A DNA stretch of 64,000 nt from an uncultured Bacteroidales bacterium (GTDB lineage Bacteria > Bacteroidota > Bacteroidia > Bacteroidales > Paludibacteraceae). The notes under the pieces are model-generated. The model did no database searches. It saw only the letters and a list, made by a program, of their open reading frames with translations, and was not told the origin of the DNA. The position numbers and the translations under genes are program-made. The stretch spans positions 55,242 to 119,241 of the forward strand of contig CACXYM010000001.1 of the NCBI GenBank assembly GCA_902771935.1, read 5' to 3'. Position 1 is the stretch's first letter. The number at the start of each line of letters is the position of its first letter. This document shows, piece by piece, positions 47,563 to 56,569 of the stretch.

Positions 47563-48567
47563 ATGAAATTTAGCGAACTTATTTATAATCAACTCTATAC
47601 GTGGTTCGAGCACAACAAACGTGTCTTACCCTGGAGAGAAACTGAGGATGCTTATAAAATTTGGGTATCCGAAATCATTTTGCAACAGACACGAGTCGAA
47701 CAGGGTTTGCCTTATTTCATGCGATTTGTTGAACGATTTCCAACGCTTCTTTCGCTAGCACAAGCCAAAGAAGACGAGGTCTTGCGCTATTGGCAAGGAC
47801 TTGGTTACTATTCGCGCGCACGAAATATGTATAAGGCGGCGCAGCAGCTCGTTAGCCACGGATACGCCACTTTTGCGCATACCTTTGACGAGATTCGCGC
47901 TCTCCCGGGAATAGGCGATTATACAGCAGGAGCAATCTCCGCTTTTGCCTATAATCAACCTTATCCTGCACTCGATGGAAACGTCTATCGAGTACTCGCA
48001 CGCCTTACCGACTGCGAGATACCATTTGATACATCGGCAGGAAAACGCCATTTCCACCAAGTTGCCAACGAGATTCTCGACCGAAACAACCCGCGACTCT
48101 TCGATTCTGCACTTATGGAGTTCGGAGCTCTTTATTGTGTCCCTTCTTCGCCCGACTGCACACATTGTCCGCTCCAGACCTGGTGCCAGGCGTACGCACA
48201 TCATACCGTGGAATTACTACCGGTGCGCAAACCCAGACCTAAAATCCGTGATCGCTACTTCAACTATACTATCTATCTCACACCCGATAGACAAACACTA
48301 ATCCATCAGCGCCAAGACAAAGACATATGGCACCATCTCTGGGAGTTCCCGCTCGTCGAGACCGATGCCGACACGTTCCAACGGCAAAGCTCCGGCGTCG
48401 TCTTCACGCATATCCTCTCCCATCAGCGTCTGCATGCCCGCTTCACCCTGCAGCCCGTGACTACCCTGCCGGATATACCCCAAACAAAAGTCGTCCATAT
48501 CAGCGACATAGACGACTTTGCTCTTTCACGCCTCACTCTCAAGGCGATGGAATATTTCGGACTCTGA
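47563..48567 (+). CDS. mutY: A/G-specific adenine glycosylase
   Basis: 334 residues. Removes adenine mispaired with 8-oxoguanine. PWRETEDAYKIWVSEIILQQTRVEQG is the MutY signature with catalytic Glu; the helix-hairpin-helix LPGIGDYTAGAISAFAYNQPYPALDGNVYRV carries the catalytic Asp; the [4Fe-4S] cluster ligands are Cys-x6-Cys-x2-Cys-x5-Cys in CVPSSPDCTHCPLQTWC (about 192-208). The C-terminal MutT-like domain (TLIHQRQDKDIWHHLWEFPL) that reads 8-oxoG is present. Length agrees with the family. It ends one base before the convergent BspA-like gene. Confidence 0.95.
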   Translation: MKFSELIYNQLYTWFEHNKRVLPWRETEDAYKIWVSEIILQQTRVEQGLPYFMRFVERFPTLLSLAQAKEDEVLRYWQGLGYYSRARNMYKAAQQLVSHGYATFAHTFDEIRALPGIGDYTAGAISAFAYNQPYPALDGNVYRVLARLTDCEIPFDTSAGKRHFHQVANEILDRNNPRLFDSALMEFGALYCVPSSPDCTHCPLQTWCQAYAHHTVELLPVRKPRPKIRDRYFNYTIYLTPDRQTLIHQRQDKDIWHHLWEFPLVETDADTFQRQSSGVVFTHILSHQRLHARFTLQPVTTLPDIPQTKVVHISDIDDFALSRLTLKAMEYFGL

Positions 48568-49938
48568 TTATTTCACTTTCGCGCCTTGGACATTGTACAT
48601 CGTCCCTTGGTACATTATGTAGAGTTGTCCGTCGCGGATGATCTTGATGCCGTTAGTTTGCTCAGCTGCTACTGCATCAATCGCCAGAATCGGTTTGTCC
48701 ACATGCCAACCAATTCCATAAATATTTGTCTGTCCGCCCGAAGCAGCCGGCATACGGAATGGAGGCATACCTACGCTCTCGCCACCAGGCATAGAACTGA
48801 AGATATAAACCTTCGACTCACGCTTCACATCAAACGGCACTTTGATCGTATCACGCTCTGTCACTCTGAAGAGTTGGATATCCTGTCCCTCTATGGCAAC
48901 CGACATGTAGTGATAACCGGCATTCAGTGCATCAATCTCAAGATAGCCTGTGCCTGCCGGGATCTTCATCATCATGCCCTGATACTTATTCTCCAAATCT
49001 TTCGAATCGGCACCGGCCTCAAGTAACGGATATAATAACGTATCTACCGGATATTCATAACTCAGGTACGTGCCTCCAGCGATATAATAGCCGCCATTCA
49101 TTGTGACATAGAGATTATTCGGGTCGTTCAGGCCGGAAGGGATAAGCATACTGCTGTCTCCGCTGATGACTTGCGGCTCGGCATAAGTCGCTTGCGCTTG
49201 ATAAGGCTGATTCTTGTTCGGGATATCTTTCCATACATCTGCTGTCTGATACGCACTAAGTGCTCCGTTAGGCACCGTCAGCACGCACCACTTTCGCCAA
49301 TCATCTCCCTTGATACGGCTCTGCTCAAACGCGGTAGATGCACAAACAGGCGGCTCTTGCGCTTGGCATAGTATCGATTTAATCTTACTGTTCATAAACG
49401 CATTCTCACCTATCTTGCTCACTCTGTTGCCTATGGCTAACATCTTCAGGCCTAACGTGTTATAGAAGGACGAGTAATCGGTCACTTCTGCCTGAGACAC
49501 TTTATCCACAAACTTCACCTCCTTGCTCAGGCAGAGGGCATATAGCTGCTCCGGAGCCAGTTCGTCGAACGGGAATGAACCGGCCGAGCCGACGAAAGTG
49601 ATCACATTCTCTGTTCCCTCTGCAGCGGGAATAATAACCGTCTTCAGACCGGTGCAGCCGGTAAAGATACCACCGTTGAGCGTGAAGATGTTACGCGAGA
49701 AACGGATAGACACCAAGTCCGCGCAGTTCTTAAACGCATCATCGCTGACACCGACCACTTCAACATCTTCGTTAATCACATCGGGGATATACAGATGTCC
49801 CGAATAGTTGTTTGCTTTTACGACAGCTGTCTTTGTCACATTGTCCACTTCAAAGAGGACACCGCCAACCGTCTCTTCAGAGGCTAACAAACTCAAACTG
49901 GTTGCTGCACATAGCAGCGAAAGGAAAATTTTTCGCAT
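48568..49938 (-). CDS. Secreted BspA-like leucine-rich repeat protein with the shared C-terminal tail
   Basis: 456 residues; signal peptide MRKIFLSLLCAATSLSLLAS. N-terminal half: LRR_5/BspA-type units (VEVVGVSDDAFKNCADLVSI, NIFTLNGGIFTGCTGLKTVI, GNRVSKIGENAFMNSKIKSI). The second half is a beta-rich domain (NNLYVTMNGGYYIAGGTYLS, GYHYMSVAIEGQDIQLFRVT) not recognised. The protein ends AIDAVAAEQTNGIKIIRDGQ...YQGTMYNVQGAKVK, the tail shared with the two proteins near 15-18 kb. Surface or extracellular. Upstream lie a perfect promoter and a 13-unit 11-bp array. Confidence 0.85.
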   Translation of the reverse strand: MRKIFLSLLCAATSLSLLASEETVGGVLFEVDNVTKTAVVKANNYSGHLYIPDVINEDVEVVGVSDDAFKNCADLVSIRFSRNIFTLNGGIFTGCTGLKTVIIPAAEGTENVITFVGSAGSFPFDELAPEQLYALCLSKEVKFVDKVSQAEVTDYSSFYNTLGLKMLAIGNRVSKIGENAFMNSKIKSILCQAQEPPVCASTAFEQSRIKGDDWRKWCVLTVPNGALSAYQTADVWKDIPNKNQPYQAQATYAEPQVISGDSSMLIPSGLNDPNNLYVTMNGGYYIAGGTYLSYEYPVDTLLYPLLEAGADSKDLENKYQGMMMKIPAGTGYLEIDALNAGYHYMSVAIEGQDIQLFRVTERDTIKVPFDVKRESKVYIFSSMPGGESVGMPPFRMPAASGGQTNIYGIGWHVDKPILAIDAVAAEQTNGIKIIRDGQLYIMYQGTMYNVQGAKVK

Positions 49939-49987
49939 AGTTGTGTTATTTTTAAGTTAGTATTTTGAGGTTATTTATTTCCGCCTG

Positions 49988-50019
49988 CAAAGGTAGTGTT
50001 TTTTTTGCACACATGCAAA
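49988..50019 (-). promoter_or_regulatory. Promoter of the BspA-like gene
   Basis: Minus strand: TTTG (50019-50016), 20-bp spacer, TACCTTTG (49995-49988). Confidence 0.85.
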
Positions 50020-50078
50020 GAAAAAGTGCAGAATTTGTGATTTTCTGCACTTTTGGGATGATTTTTTTTGTTTCTCAT

Positions 50079-50220
50079 AGTCGTAGTATACTTGTAGTAT
50101 AGTTAAAGTATATTTGACCGTCGATTCACTGTCGATTGACAGACACCTCATCGTCGTTCAATCGTCGGTCGACCGTCGGGTGACTGTCGGGCGACCGTCG
50201 GGTGACCGTCGGGAACAGAC
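50079..50220. repeat. 11-bp tandem array C, about 13 degenerate units
   Basis: Every 11 bp a unit ends in TAT, GTC or GAC: AGTCGTAGTAT, ACTTGTAGTAT, AGTTAAAGTAT, ATTTGACCGTC, GATTCACTGTC, GATTGACAGAC, ACCTCATCGTC, GTTCAATCGTC, GGTCGACCGTC, GGGTGACTGTC, GGGCGACCGTC, GGGTGACCGTC, GGGAACAGAC. The unit drifts from AT-rich near the promoter to GC-rich away from it. The array starts 59 bp upstream of the -33 box of the BspA-like gene. The rest of 49939-50379 holds only that promoter, the terminator below and purine-rich DNA. Confidence 0.9.
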
Positions 50221-50260
50221 GGAAACGAATGAGAGAAAAAATGAGGGGAAAAAAGAGGGG

Positions 50261-50284
50261 AAAAAAAGCCGGATGGTATCCGGC
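50261..50284 (-). terminator. Intrinsic terminator after the nucleotidyltransferase gene
   Basis: GCCGGATGGTATCCGGC (50268-50284); on the minus strand the stem is followed by seven T. It ends the unit that starts upstream with the RND operon or lipid kinase. Confidence 0.85.
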
Positions 50285-50379
50285 ATAATGGAAGAAAAGG
50301 GCTCGCCGGAGTAGCGGCGAGGAGTGGACAGCGAAAGAGCGGACAGACGAAGCGAGGAGTAGACAGGATGGTGCGGAAA

Positions 50380-51204
50380 CTATGAGAGTTGGGAGAGTTG
50401 GTCGAGTTTGCCGACGTCGAGGAGCGGGAGGTCGATCTGGAGGGCACGGAGCGTGCCGAGAGCATGCTCCACTATGTGGAGATAGAAATCGATAATTGAA
50501 AATTTATTGAATGATGGATTGAGCCGTGAGCTGCGCTCACTTAATGGTGACGCTTCGCTTAATGATGAATTATAGGCCTGTAATAGCGGTAAGGCAGCGG
50601 GAGAGAGGAGTTGCATGCCGGAGAAAGCCAGAAGACGGAATGATGACGCTGCGCTTAATGAGCCGGCTTCGCCTGAATGATGGAATGATGAAGGCCGAGT
50701 CTCACCGGTGGCGAGGTTTGTCCAGCCGCAGAGGTTATCGTGCTCGTCGAAACAGAGATATCGCTGCGTCTCGCGGGATTTGACCACTAGAAGGCCAAGG
50801 AAGGGGTTACGGGTTACGGGTGACTGGTTACGTGGATATTCGTCTATTATGTCGCGGAGGTTGATGTCGGAGAGGATGTCCACGTTGATGGCGAGGAGCG
50901 ATTCGTCCGGCGCGAAGGTTGACCAGGCTTTGAGTAAGCCACCACCCGTGTCCAGCAGGTTATCCCGCTCGTCGGAGATAGAGATATTGGAGCCGAAGTT
51001 ATTATTCTCGCGCAGGTAGTCGATGATCATGTCCGGGAAATGGTGGACGTTAACGATAATATCGTTAATGCCTGCGCTCTGGAGCTTGCGAATCTGGTAC
51101 TCCAGCAACGTCTGACCATGCACAGGCACTAAGGCCTTGGGCATCGTGTCGGTGAGCGGTTTGAGCCGCGTTCCTAATCCTGCAGCGAAAATAAGGGCTT
51201 TCAT
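50380..51204 (-). CDS. Sugar-1-phosphate nucleotidyltransferase (NTP_transferase, MurU/GMP-type) with repeat insertions
   Basis: 274 residues. MKALIFAAGLGTRLKPLTDTMPKAL is the nucleotide-binding signature; LDTGGGLLKAW and LLAINVDILSD (Asp of the metal site) follow. It would transfer a nucleotide to a sugar-1-phosphate for envelope sugar synthesis; the substrate is not evident. Three stretches are made of repeat DNA read in frame: PRNQSPVTRNP (heptamers, 50803-50837), RPSSFHHSGEAGSLSAASSF and SSLSEASPLSERSSRLNPS (mini-hairpin DNA, 50510-50700). The motifs remain intact, so the gene may still work, but the insertions sit in the C-terminal half that usually binds the sugar. A gap of 1 bp to the lipid kinase gene shows co-transcription. 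Confidence 0.8.
   Translation of the reverse strand: MKALIFAAGLGTRLKPLTDTMPKALVPVHGQTLLEYQIRKLQSAGINDIIVNVHHFPDMIIDYLRENNNFGSNISISDERDNLLDTGGGLLKAWSTFAPDESLLAINVDILSDINLRDIIDEYPRNQSPVTRNPFLGLLVVKSRETQRYLCFDEHDNLCGWTNLATGETRPSSFHHSGEAGSLSAASSFRLLAFSGMQLLSPAALPLLQAYNSSLSEASPLSERSSRLNPSFNKFSIIDFYLHIVEHALGTLRALQIDLPLLDVGKLDQLSQLS
50500..50700. repeat. Mini-hairpin repeat DNA inside the nucleotidyltransferase gene
   Basis: On the minus strand GCGCAGC occurs at 50530-50536 and 50648-50654 and GCGAAGC at 50552-50558 and 50666-50672, each within longer palindromic arms (for example GTGAGCGCAGCTCAC), linked by CATCATT- or CATTAA-type steps. Confidence 0.8.
50803..50837. repeat. Heptamer array inside the nucleotidyltransferase gene
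   Basis: Plus strand: GGGGTTA, CGGGTTA, CGGGTGA, CTGGTTA, CGTGGAT. Read in frame on the minus strand as PRNQSPVTRNP. Confidence 0.9.
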
Positions 51205-51205
51205 A

Positions 51206-52141
51206 TCAGCAATATTGTGGCACAGTCATTTGTATGGCGTGATGCATGCAGTGTACCTCGCACGGTCCCATGATATCCATTAGGATGCCGTCCGCCTCGA
51301 ACTGCAGGTGACGCTTGGTGTTAAGTTCAATATCTTTTCCCTCGTACGAATGAATAAATGGCAATTCAGTCAGTTTGCCGTTAAACAGACGAGGAATGGC
51401 CTTTAGGACTTGTCCGAAGGTAGGCTTTTCCACAAACATAGAGTTGAACTTACCGTCACGCGGATCGGCTGTAGGATTTTGCCGGATACCTCCACCCGAG
51501 AACGGACCATTACCTATATTCATAGTAAAAAGTGGCGCCTTCACAATCTCTTTCCCGTCACAAACGAGTTGCATATCGATCGGTTTCATTTTTGCCAAGG
51601 CCGCAAACAAGCCAAACAAATAATTGACGTGATGACTACCAATATAGGGCTTCAATCCTATTGCATACTTGCACGTTAGCGGATCTACACCAAAACCAAC
51701 AGAGTTAATAAAATAACGATGATGCTTTATTCCATTTCTCCAATAAGTCAGACAGCCTACATCAATTGGTTGGTCCTTACCATTAAAAAATAAATCCAAC
51801 GAACGTCGATAGTTCTTGGTTAAACCCCAAAATCGACCCCAGTCATTACCTGTTCCGCGAGGCATCAAGCCAAAACGCACTTTTTGACGTTGATCTGACG
51901 TTAAATCCGCACGCATGATACCGTTTATAACTTCTGATAGCGTACCATCGCCGCCAAGCACCAATATTTGGTCATAGCCTTTTTCCACTAATTCACGGGC
52001 ACACTCTATCGCATGGTCGGGGTACTGTGTCACTCGGTAGGTAAATGGCTGATGACGATGGCGCAACAACTCAAACAAGTACTTCCGTTGAGCACGGAAA
52101 TAGTTTTTTCCTGACTTTGGGTTGATGATTATTCCTAACAT
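51206..52141 (-). CDS. Diacylglycerol/lipid kinase (YegS/DgkB family)
   Basis: 311 residues from ATG 52141 (MLGIIINPKSGKNYFRAQRK); longer frames upstream overlap the outer-membrane gene and have no family character. The catalytic domain has VLGGDGTLSEVINGI (GGDGT nucleotide site) and GLMPRGTGNDWGRFWGL; the beta-sandwich domain holds FTMNIGNGPFSGGGIRQNP and FEADGILMDIMGPCEV (GE/ADGE-like motif). It phosphorylates diacylglycerol or another lipid at the membrane. It lies 4 bp after the TolC-type gene. Confidence 0.9.
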   Translation of the reverse strand: MLGIIINPKSGKNYFRAQRKYLFELLRHRHQPFTYRVTQYPDHAIECARELVEKGYDQILVLGGDGTLSEVINGIMRADLTSDQRQKVRFGLMPRGTGNDWGRFWGLTKNYRRSLDLFFNGKDQPIDVGCLTYWRNGIKHHRYFINSVGFGVDPLTCKYAIGLKPYIGSHHVNYLFGLFAALAKMKPIDMQLVCDGKEIVKAPLFTMNIGNGPFSGGGIRQNPTADPRDGKFNSMFVEKPTFGQVLKAIPRLFNGKLTELPFIHSYEGKDIELNTKRHLQFEADGILMDIMGPCEVHCMHHAIQMTVPQYC

Positions 52142-52145
52142 AGTA

Positions 52146-53480
52146 TCATTTATTAAGGTCGTTAAACTTACGCTGCGCACCACGGAAAGATATTCGCGCA
52201 TCTGTATACGCATTTTCCGCTTGCAATAAAAGGGCTTGAGACTCCAGCAACTCACTCATTGTACTCATTCCTGCTTGGTAGTTCATTAGCGAAATACGAT
52301 AATTATCCTGTGCCATCTTCAAGGCAGACTCATGCTGAACAACTAAACGTAAAGCCTCATTGAGCTGGTTATAAGCTTGCTCATTTTGAAGCGTCATCTT
52401 ACCCGTTAAGTCTTCTTGCATCAGTTTAGCTTTCTCTATCCGGAGATTATGCTCTTTTATCTTATGTCCTGTCTCCCACCACTCGGTAATAGGAATACGC
52501 ACAAACGCAAAAGCAAATCCGTTCCAACGATGACGCTCAAAGAAGTTGGAGTATCCGCCTTGCACACCAATACCTATTTGCGGCAAAGCCTCACCGATAG
52601 TCATCTTCTTACGCAATTGCTCCGCTTTAATATTCATCTGCAGTAATTCAGCTTCCGGTCGGCCACTCACAACAAATGTATCTACTAATACAACAGCTTC
52701 CACCTCATCTTCTTCCGGGAAAGGTTCTAACTCTAATTCTCCCGTATAAGGGATACCGGTCAATTGACATAATAACTTGGAAGCCAGCACAATACCATTC
52801 TCAAGTTGAACGGACTTAGTATCAATCTCGTTTTGTTTGAGTTGCACTTTAAGTAAGTCATTCTGTGTAACGAGACCGTTATCATAAGCCACTTGAGCCA
52901 CATGCTGAATAGTATCTAACAACGCAAGTACTTCCGCAACGGTAGCACGTTTCTCATACAGACCCGCAACTAACCAATAAGTATCTTCCACTTCTTGCAA
53001 CACATCGCGTTCACTAATCTCCACTTTCTTTTCTGCTGCATCAATTCCCACTTTCGCCAACTTATTACCATTAACAATGCGACCACCCATAAATATAGGT
53101 TGCACTGCCGATGCTCCGGCTGCAACACCCCACTTGAGCAAGTCTATATTAGGCGAGATATTGGGGTCTTCCTCCCGTAATAAATCAAACATCTCGGCAA
53201 CTGCATCTTCCCCTTCCTGACTCGGCATCATACCGGGGATATAGATACGTATCAACGGCTCTAGCGCATAGAAACCGAATGCAGACAGATTAACTTGCGG
53301 AAAATACTTCGTGAAGACTTGCTTCTTCACCTGTTGCGCAATCTGCACATCCAATAATGCCGATTGTATGGTACAGTTCTTCTGCTTGGCTGCTTTCAAA
53401 CAAGAATCAAGCGTCAAAACCTCCGCTGTAGCGATGCCGACACAGCACAAAATCGATATTGTAAGGACTATCTTTTTCAT
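52146..53480 (-). CDS. TolC-family outer-membrane efflux protein
   Basis: 444 residues from ATG 53480 (MKKIVLTISILCCVGIATA, signal peptide); the longer frame lies inside the pump gene. Two homologous coiled-coil halves are visible (LTLDSCLKAAKQKNCTIQSA... and NEQAYNQLNEALRLVVQHES...), with MSTMSELLESQALLLQAENAY, the hallmark of the second repeat. It forms the outer-membrane channel for the RND pump; the start overlaps the pump stop by 4 nt (ATGA). Confidence 0.93.
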   Translation of the reverse strand: MKKIVLTISILCCVGIATAEVLTLDSCLKAAKQKNCTIQSALLDVQIAQQVKKQVFTKYFPQVNLSAFGFYALEPLIRIYIPGMMPSQEGEDAVAEMFDLLREEDPNISPNIDLLKWGVAAGASAVQPIFMGGRIVNGNKLAKVGIDAAEKKVEISERDVLQEVEDTYWLVAGLYEKRATVAEVLALLDTIQHVAQVAYDNGLVTQNDLLKVQLKQNEIDTKSVQLENGIVLASKLLCQLTGIPYTGELELEPFPEEDEVEAVVLVDTFVVSGRPEAELLQMNIKAEQLRKKMTIGEALPQIGIGVQGGYSNFFERHRWNGFAFAFVRIPITEWWETGHKIKEHNLRIEKAKLMQEDLTGKMTLQNEQAYNQLNEALRLVVQHESALKMAQDNYRISLMNYQAGMSTMSELLESQALLLQAENAYTDARISFRGAQRKFNDLNK

Positions 53481-56400
53481 TTCTTCTCGTATAATTTCCA
53501 ATATGCCACCGGCAACAGCGTTACTACCATCGGCATTGTTAATATAGCACCAAAGCAAATTACAACACCCATCGGCATCCAAAGTGCTGTTGCCGCGATA
53601 ATCATCGGAACAACACCTAAAGCCGTCGTTGCTGTGGTAAGGAAAATAGGACGCATTCGACGAATTCCAGCCAAATACGCCGCTTCCTTCGCCGTCTTAT
53701 GTTCACGATGACGCAAGTGTTCGGCATATTCATACATAATAATGGCATTGCGCACTATTATACCAATGAGTGATATTACACCTAAAATGGCTGTCACAGA
53801 GAAATGGAGTTGGAATATCCACATTCCGAAGCATGCACCAAAAATGCACAACAAACTTGCACTCAATGACAGGAACGAGATGGACAAACTCTTGAAGTGA
53901 GAAACCAACAGTACAAGCAGCACTAATAACGCGGCTGCTACCGTCATAATCAAACCCGGCAATAGTTCTTGCGTTATCTGCGTCAAACCACCGTATTGAA
54001 TCATCACACCTTCAGGCAGATTCGGCTTCAGTTGATTCTCAATGTACTTCTTTATCGGCTTCATCATCCGCACTTGGGCTATCCTACCGCGTAAATCGGC
54101 CGCAACTGTAATAGTACGTATTGAGTTTCTACGTTGTATCTGTGCATGGTGGAAATCCGGTTCTATCTCTGCCACTTGTCTCACTGGCACCCACACATCA
54201 GGCAGTAGCGTAGGAATCATCAAATTGCCTATATCTGAATAATCCAATGTATCTGTTCCTTTGCTGTACAGCACTACTGGAGTCTTATAACCTTCGTCCC
54301 ACAAAGCAGTCATGCCGCGACCGTTAAGTGCACCATTCAAGTACAGCGACAGAGACGCTTGAGTTACACCCAAACGGCTCGCTTCATCATCACGCAGACG
54401 CAAACGAATAGTCTGAACGGTCTCGTCATAATTAGAGTGAATCCAAGTCAGCTCTGGTAGCGTTGCCATATACGCCTTAAGAGAATCGGCCGCCACTTCC
54501 AACTGACCAATATCAGAACCTTGAATAAAGACCTCTATCGGATTAGAAACGGCTTGATAATCCAACTGTTTATAGCGACAGAAAGCATTCGGGAACATAT
54601 TTTCTGTCTTCGGCTGATACTCCGCAATCACTTCTACTGTTGCCTTGTCGTTAATCGTATTCACAATAAACTGTGCGTAGTTTTCACCGCCCATCTGTGG
54701 CGCATAGGTAGCATGGAATCGAGGACTCGCCATACCTACAAAAGCAGTCACATTGCTTACGCGAGGATCTGCATTCAGTATCTTCGCTAACGAATCAACA
54801 ACTATAGTCGTTTGGTCCAAAGACGTACCTTCTGTCAAATGTATCTCAACCGCAAAACAGTTACGCTCTGCTTTCGGCATCAGTTCGGGATCAAGAAGTA
54901 GAAAGAATCCACAACCAACTACAACCATCAATCCGCTGAAACCAATAGTCACCCAAGGATGACGGAAACATGCATCCAACAACTTCTTGTAGCCATTCTG
55001 CAACTTATCAAAGAATTTACCTTGAATTCGCTCTACGACAGTCGGCTTGGCATCTTTCGGCTTACGCTTAATCATCGCCGTCGCCATCCAAGGAATAATC
55101 CATATAGCATATAAAATACTACATGTTAACGCAATAAACACTGCCCATGGAAATAACTTAACAAAGTCCGCCATCGCACCGGTCATCAAGCCAAGCATCG
55201 GAAAAAACATACCGGAAATGGAGGTGGTGGCTAATATCATCGGCACAAATAATTCCTTGGTGGATACAGCAGCCGAATACCAACGAGAATGACCCTTCTC
55301 CAATAAATCCGAATAACCGTCAATCACAATAACTGAGTCATCCACCACCATACCAAGAACTACAATCAATGCAGCTAACGTCACCGTATTCAACTCTATT
55401 CCAAACAGATACATAATTCCCCATGTCACCGCGATACAAACAGGCAAACCGGTGGAACTGACCAATGCAGTTCGAAGAGGAAATAGTATTAACATCACGA
55501 GGATAACAATCAACACACTGATTACCAAATCCTTAAGGAACGAACGCACGCTCGCATCCACCACATGAGGCTGATCAGTCACTTTATGTACCTGAACATC
55601 AGGGGGAAATACTTTTTGAACTTGCTCTAACACTTTGTCAACTTCCTTACCGAAAGCCACAATGTTATTGCCCGGCTGCATTTCGATATTAAGCATTACG
55701 CAACCGCCTTGGCTATCATCATCATAGTACTCAATATACTTAGCCGTCTTTTGATAACGACGTTCTATTGTTGCGATATCTTTTAAGCGCACTTGTTGAC
55801 CGGTCACAGGGTCGGCAAAAACAATCTGTTCGCCCAACTCATATTCCGTGCGATATGGTACATCTACGTGAATCAACGCGGCACCTTCTTCGTTCGCAAT
55901 CTCACCCGTCATCGTGCGGAAACCTTGCGTTGCAAGACGGGCAAAAATAGTCTTTTGATCCACCACATACTTAGACATCCTCTCCACATCCAGAGTCACG
56001 GCAATCTCCTCGTGCTGGTCTCCCAAAATCTTGATACTACCCATTTGAGGTATTGCACGTAGCCTATCCGATAATTGGTCTGCCATCGCTTTCAGTTCAC
56101 GGGGAGTATGCTCATTACTCTCAAGCGCTAATAGCATACTACTCGTGTTGCCGAAGTCATCTACCACAACTATCGCCAATAAGCCTGTAGGCATCTGCGT
56201 CTGTTTCAGCAATGATATACCACCCCGAATCTTTGCCCACGCCTCATCCGCATTCATCACTTTCGGAGACAAAGCTGCAAAGACATACACAATACCATCT
56301 TTCGAGATACTGTATGTCTTTCTTTTATCTATCTCCTTGAAACTAAAAAGATATTGTTCAATCGGCTTGGCAACCTGTTCTTCCACTTCTTGCGCCGTAG

Positions 56401-56569
56401 CACCTGGATATACGCCGGCCACTACACCCAAACGGATAGTTACCTCTGGGAACTCATCTTTCTTCATCTGCGTCAGCGCGTAAACACCGAACGCAACCAA
56501 GCACAGCACTATAACGTAAACCAAACCATGGCTACGCATCGCCGACTCTATGTGATTTGGTTTGCTCAT
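53477..56569 (-). CDS. RND efflux pump, inner-membrane subunit (AcrB/HAE1-type)
   Basis: 1030 residues, about 12 membrane helices in the RND 1+5+1+5 layout with two large periplasmic loops. Visible: MRSHGLVYVIVLCLVAFGVY (TM1), YPGATAQEVEEQVAKPIEQYL, VLGMVVDDSVIVIDGYSDLL (proton-relay Asp pair in TM4), LFPWAVFIALTCSILYAIWI and the C-terminal repeat GIIVRNAIIMYEYAEHLR. It exports drugs, bile salts or lipids by proton antiport. Genes for adaptor, pump and channel follow each other with 4-nt overlaps, ending with the lipid kinase and nucleotidyltransferase. Confidence 0.95.
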   Translation of the reverse strand: MSKPNHIESAMRSHGLVYVIVLCLVAFGVYALTQMKKDEFPEVTIRLGVVAGVYPGATAQEVEEQVAKPIEQYLFSFKEIDKRKTYSISKDGIVYVFAALSPKVMNADEAWAKIRGGISLLKQTQMPTGLLAIVVVDDFGNTSSMLLALESNEHTPRELKAMADQLSDRLRAIPQMGSIKILGDQHEEIAVTLDVERMSKYVVDQKTIFARLATQGFRTMTGEIANEEGAALIHVDVPYRTEYELGEQIVFADPVTGQQVRLKDIATIERRYQKTAKYIEYYDDDSQGGCVMLNIEMQPGNNIVAFGKEVDKVLEQVQKVFPPDVQVHKVTDQPHVVDASVRSFLKDLVISVLIVILVMLILFPLRTALVSSTGLPVCIAVTWGIMYLFGIELNTVTLAALIVVLGMVVDDSVIVIDGYSDLLEKGHSRWYSAAVSTKELFVPMILATTSISGMFFPMLGLMTGAMADFVKLFPWAVFIALTCSILYAIWIIPWMATAMIKRKPKDAKPTVVERIQGKFFDKLQNGYKKLLDACFRHPWVTIGFSGLMVVVGCGFFLLLDPELMPKAERNCFAVEIHLTEGTSLDQTTIVVDSLAKILNADPRVSNVTAFVGMASPRFHATYAPQMGGENYAQFIVNTINDKATVEVIAEYQPKTENMFPNAFCRYKQLDYQAVSNPIEVFIQGSDIGQLEVAADSLKAYMATLPELTWIHSNYDETVQTIRLRLRDDEASRLGVTQASLSLYLNGALNGRGMTALWDEGYKTPVVLYSKGTDTLDYSDIGNLMIPTLLPDVWVPVRQVAEIEPDFHHAQIQRRNSIRTITVAADLRGRIAQVRMMKPIKKYIENQLKPNLPEGVMIQYGGLTQITQELLPGLIMTVAAALLVLLVLLVSHFKSLSISFLSLSASLLCIFGACFGMWIFQLHFSVTAILGVISLIGIIVRNAIIMYEYAEHLRHREHKTAKEAAYLAGIRRMRPIFLTTATTALGVVPMIIAATALWMPMGVVICFGAILTMPMVVTLLPVAYWKLYEKK

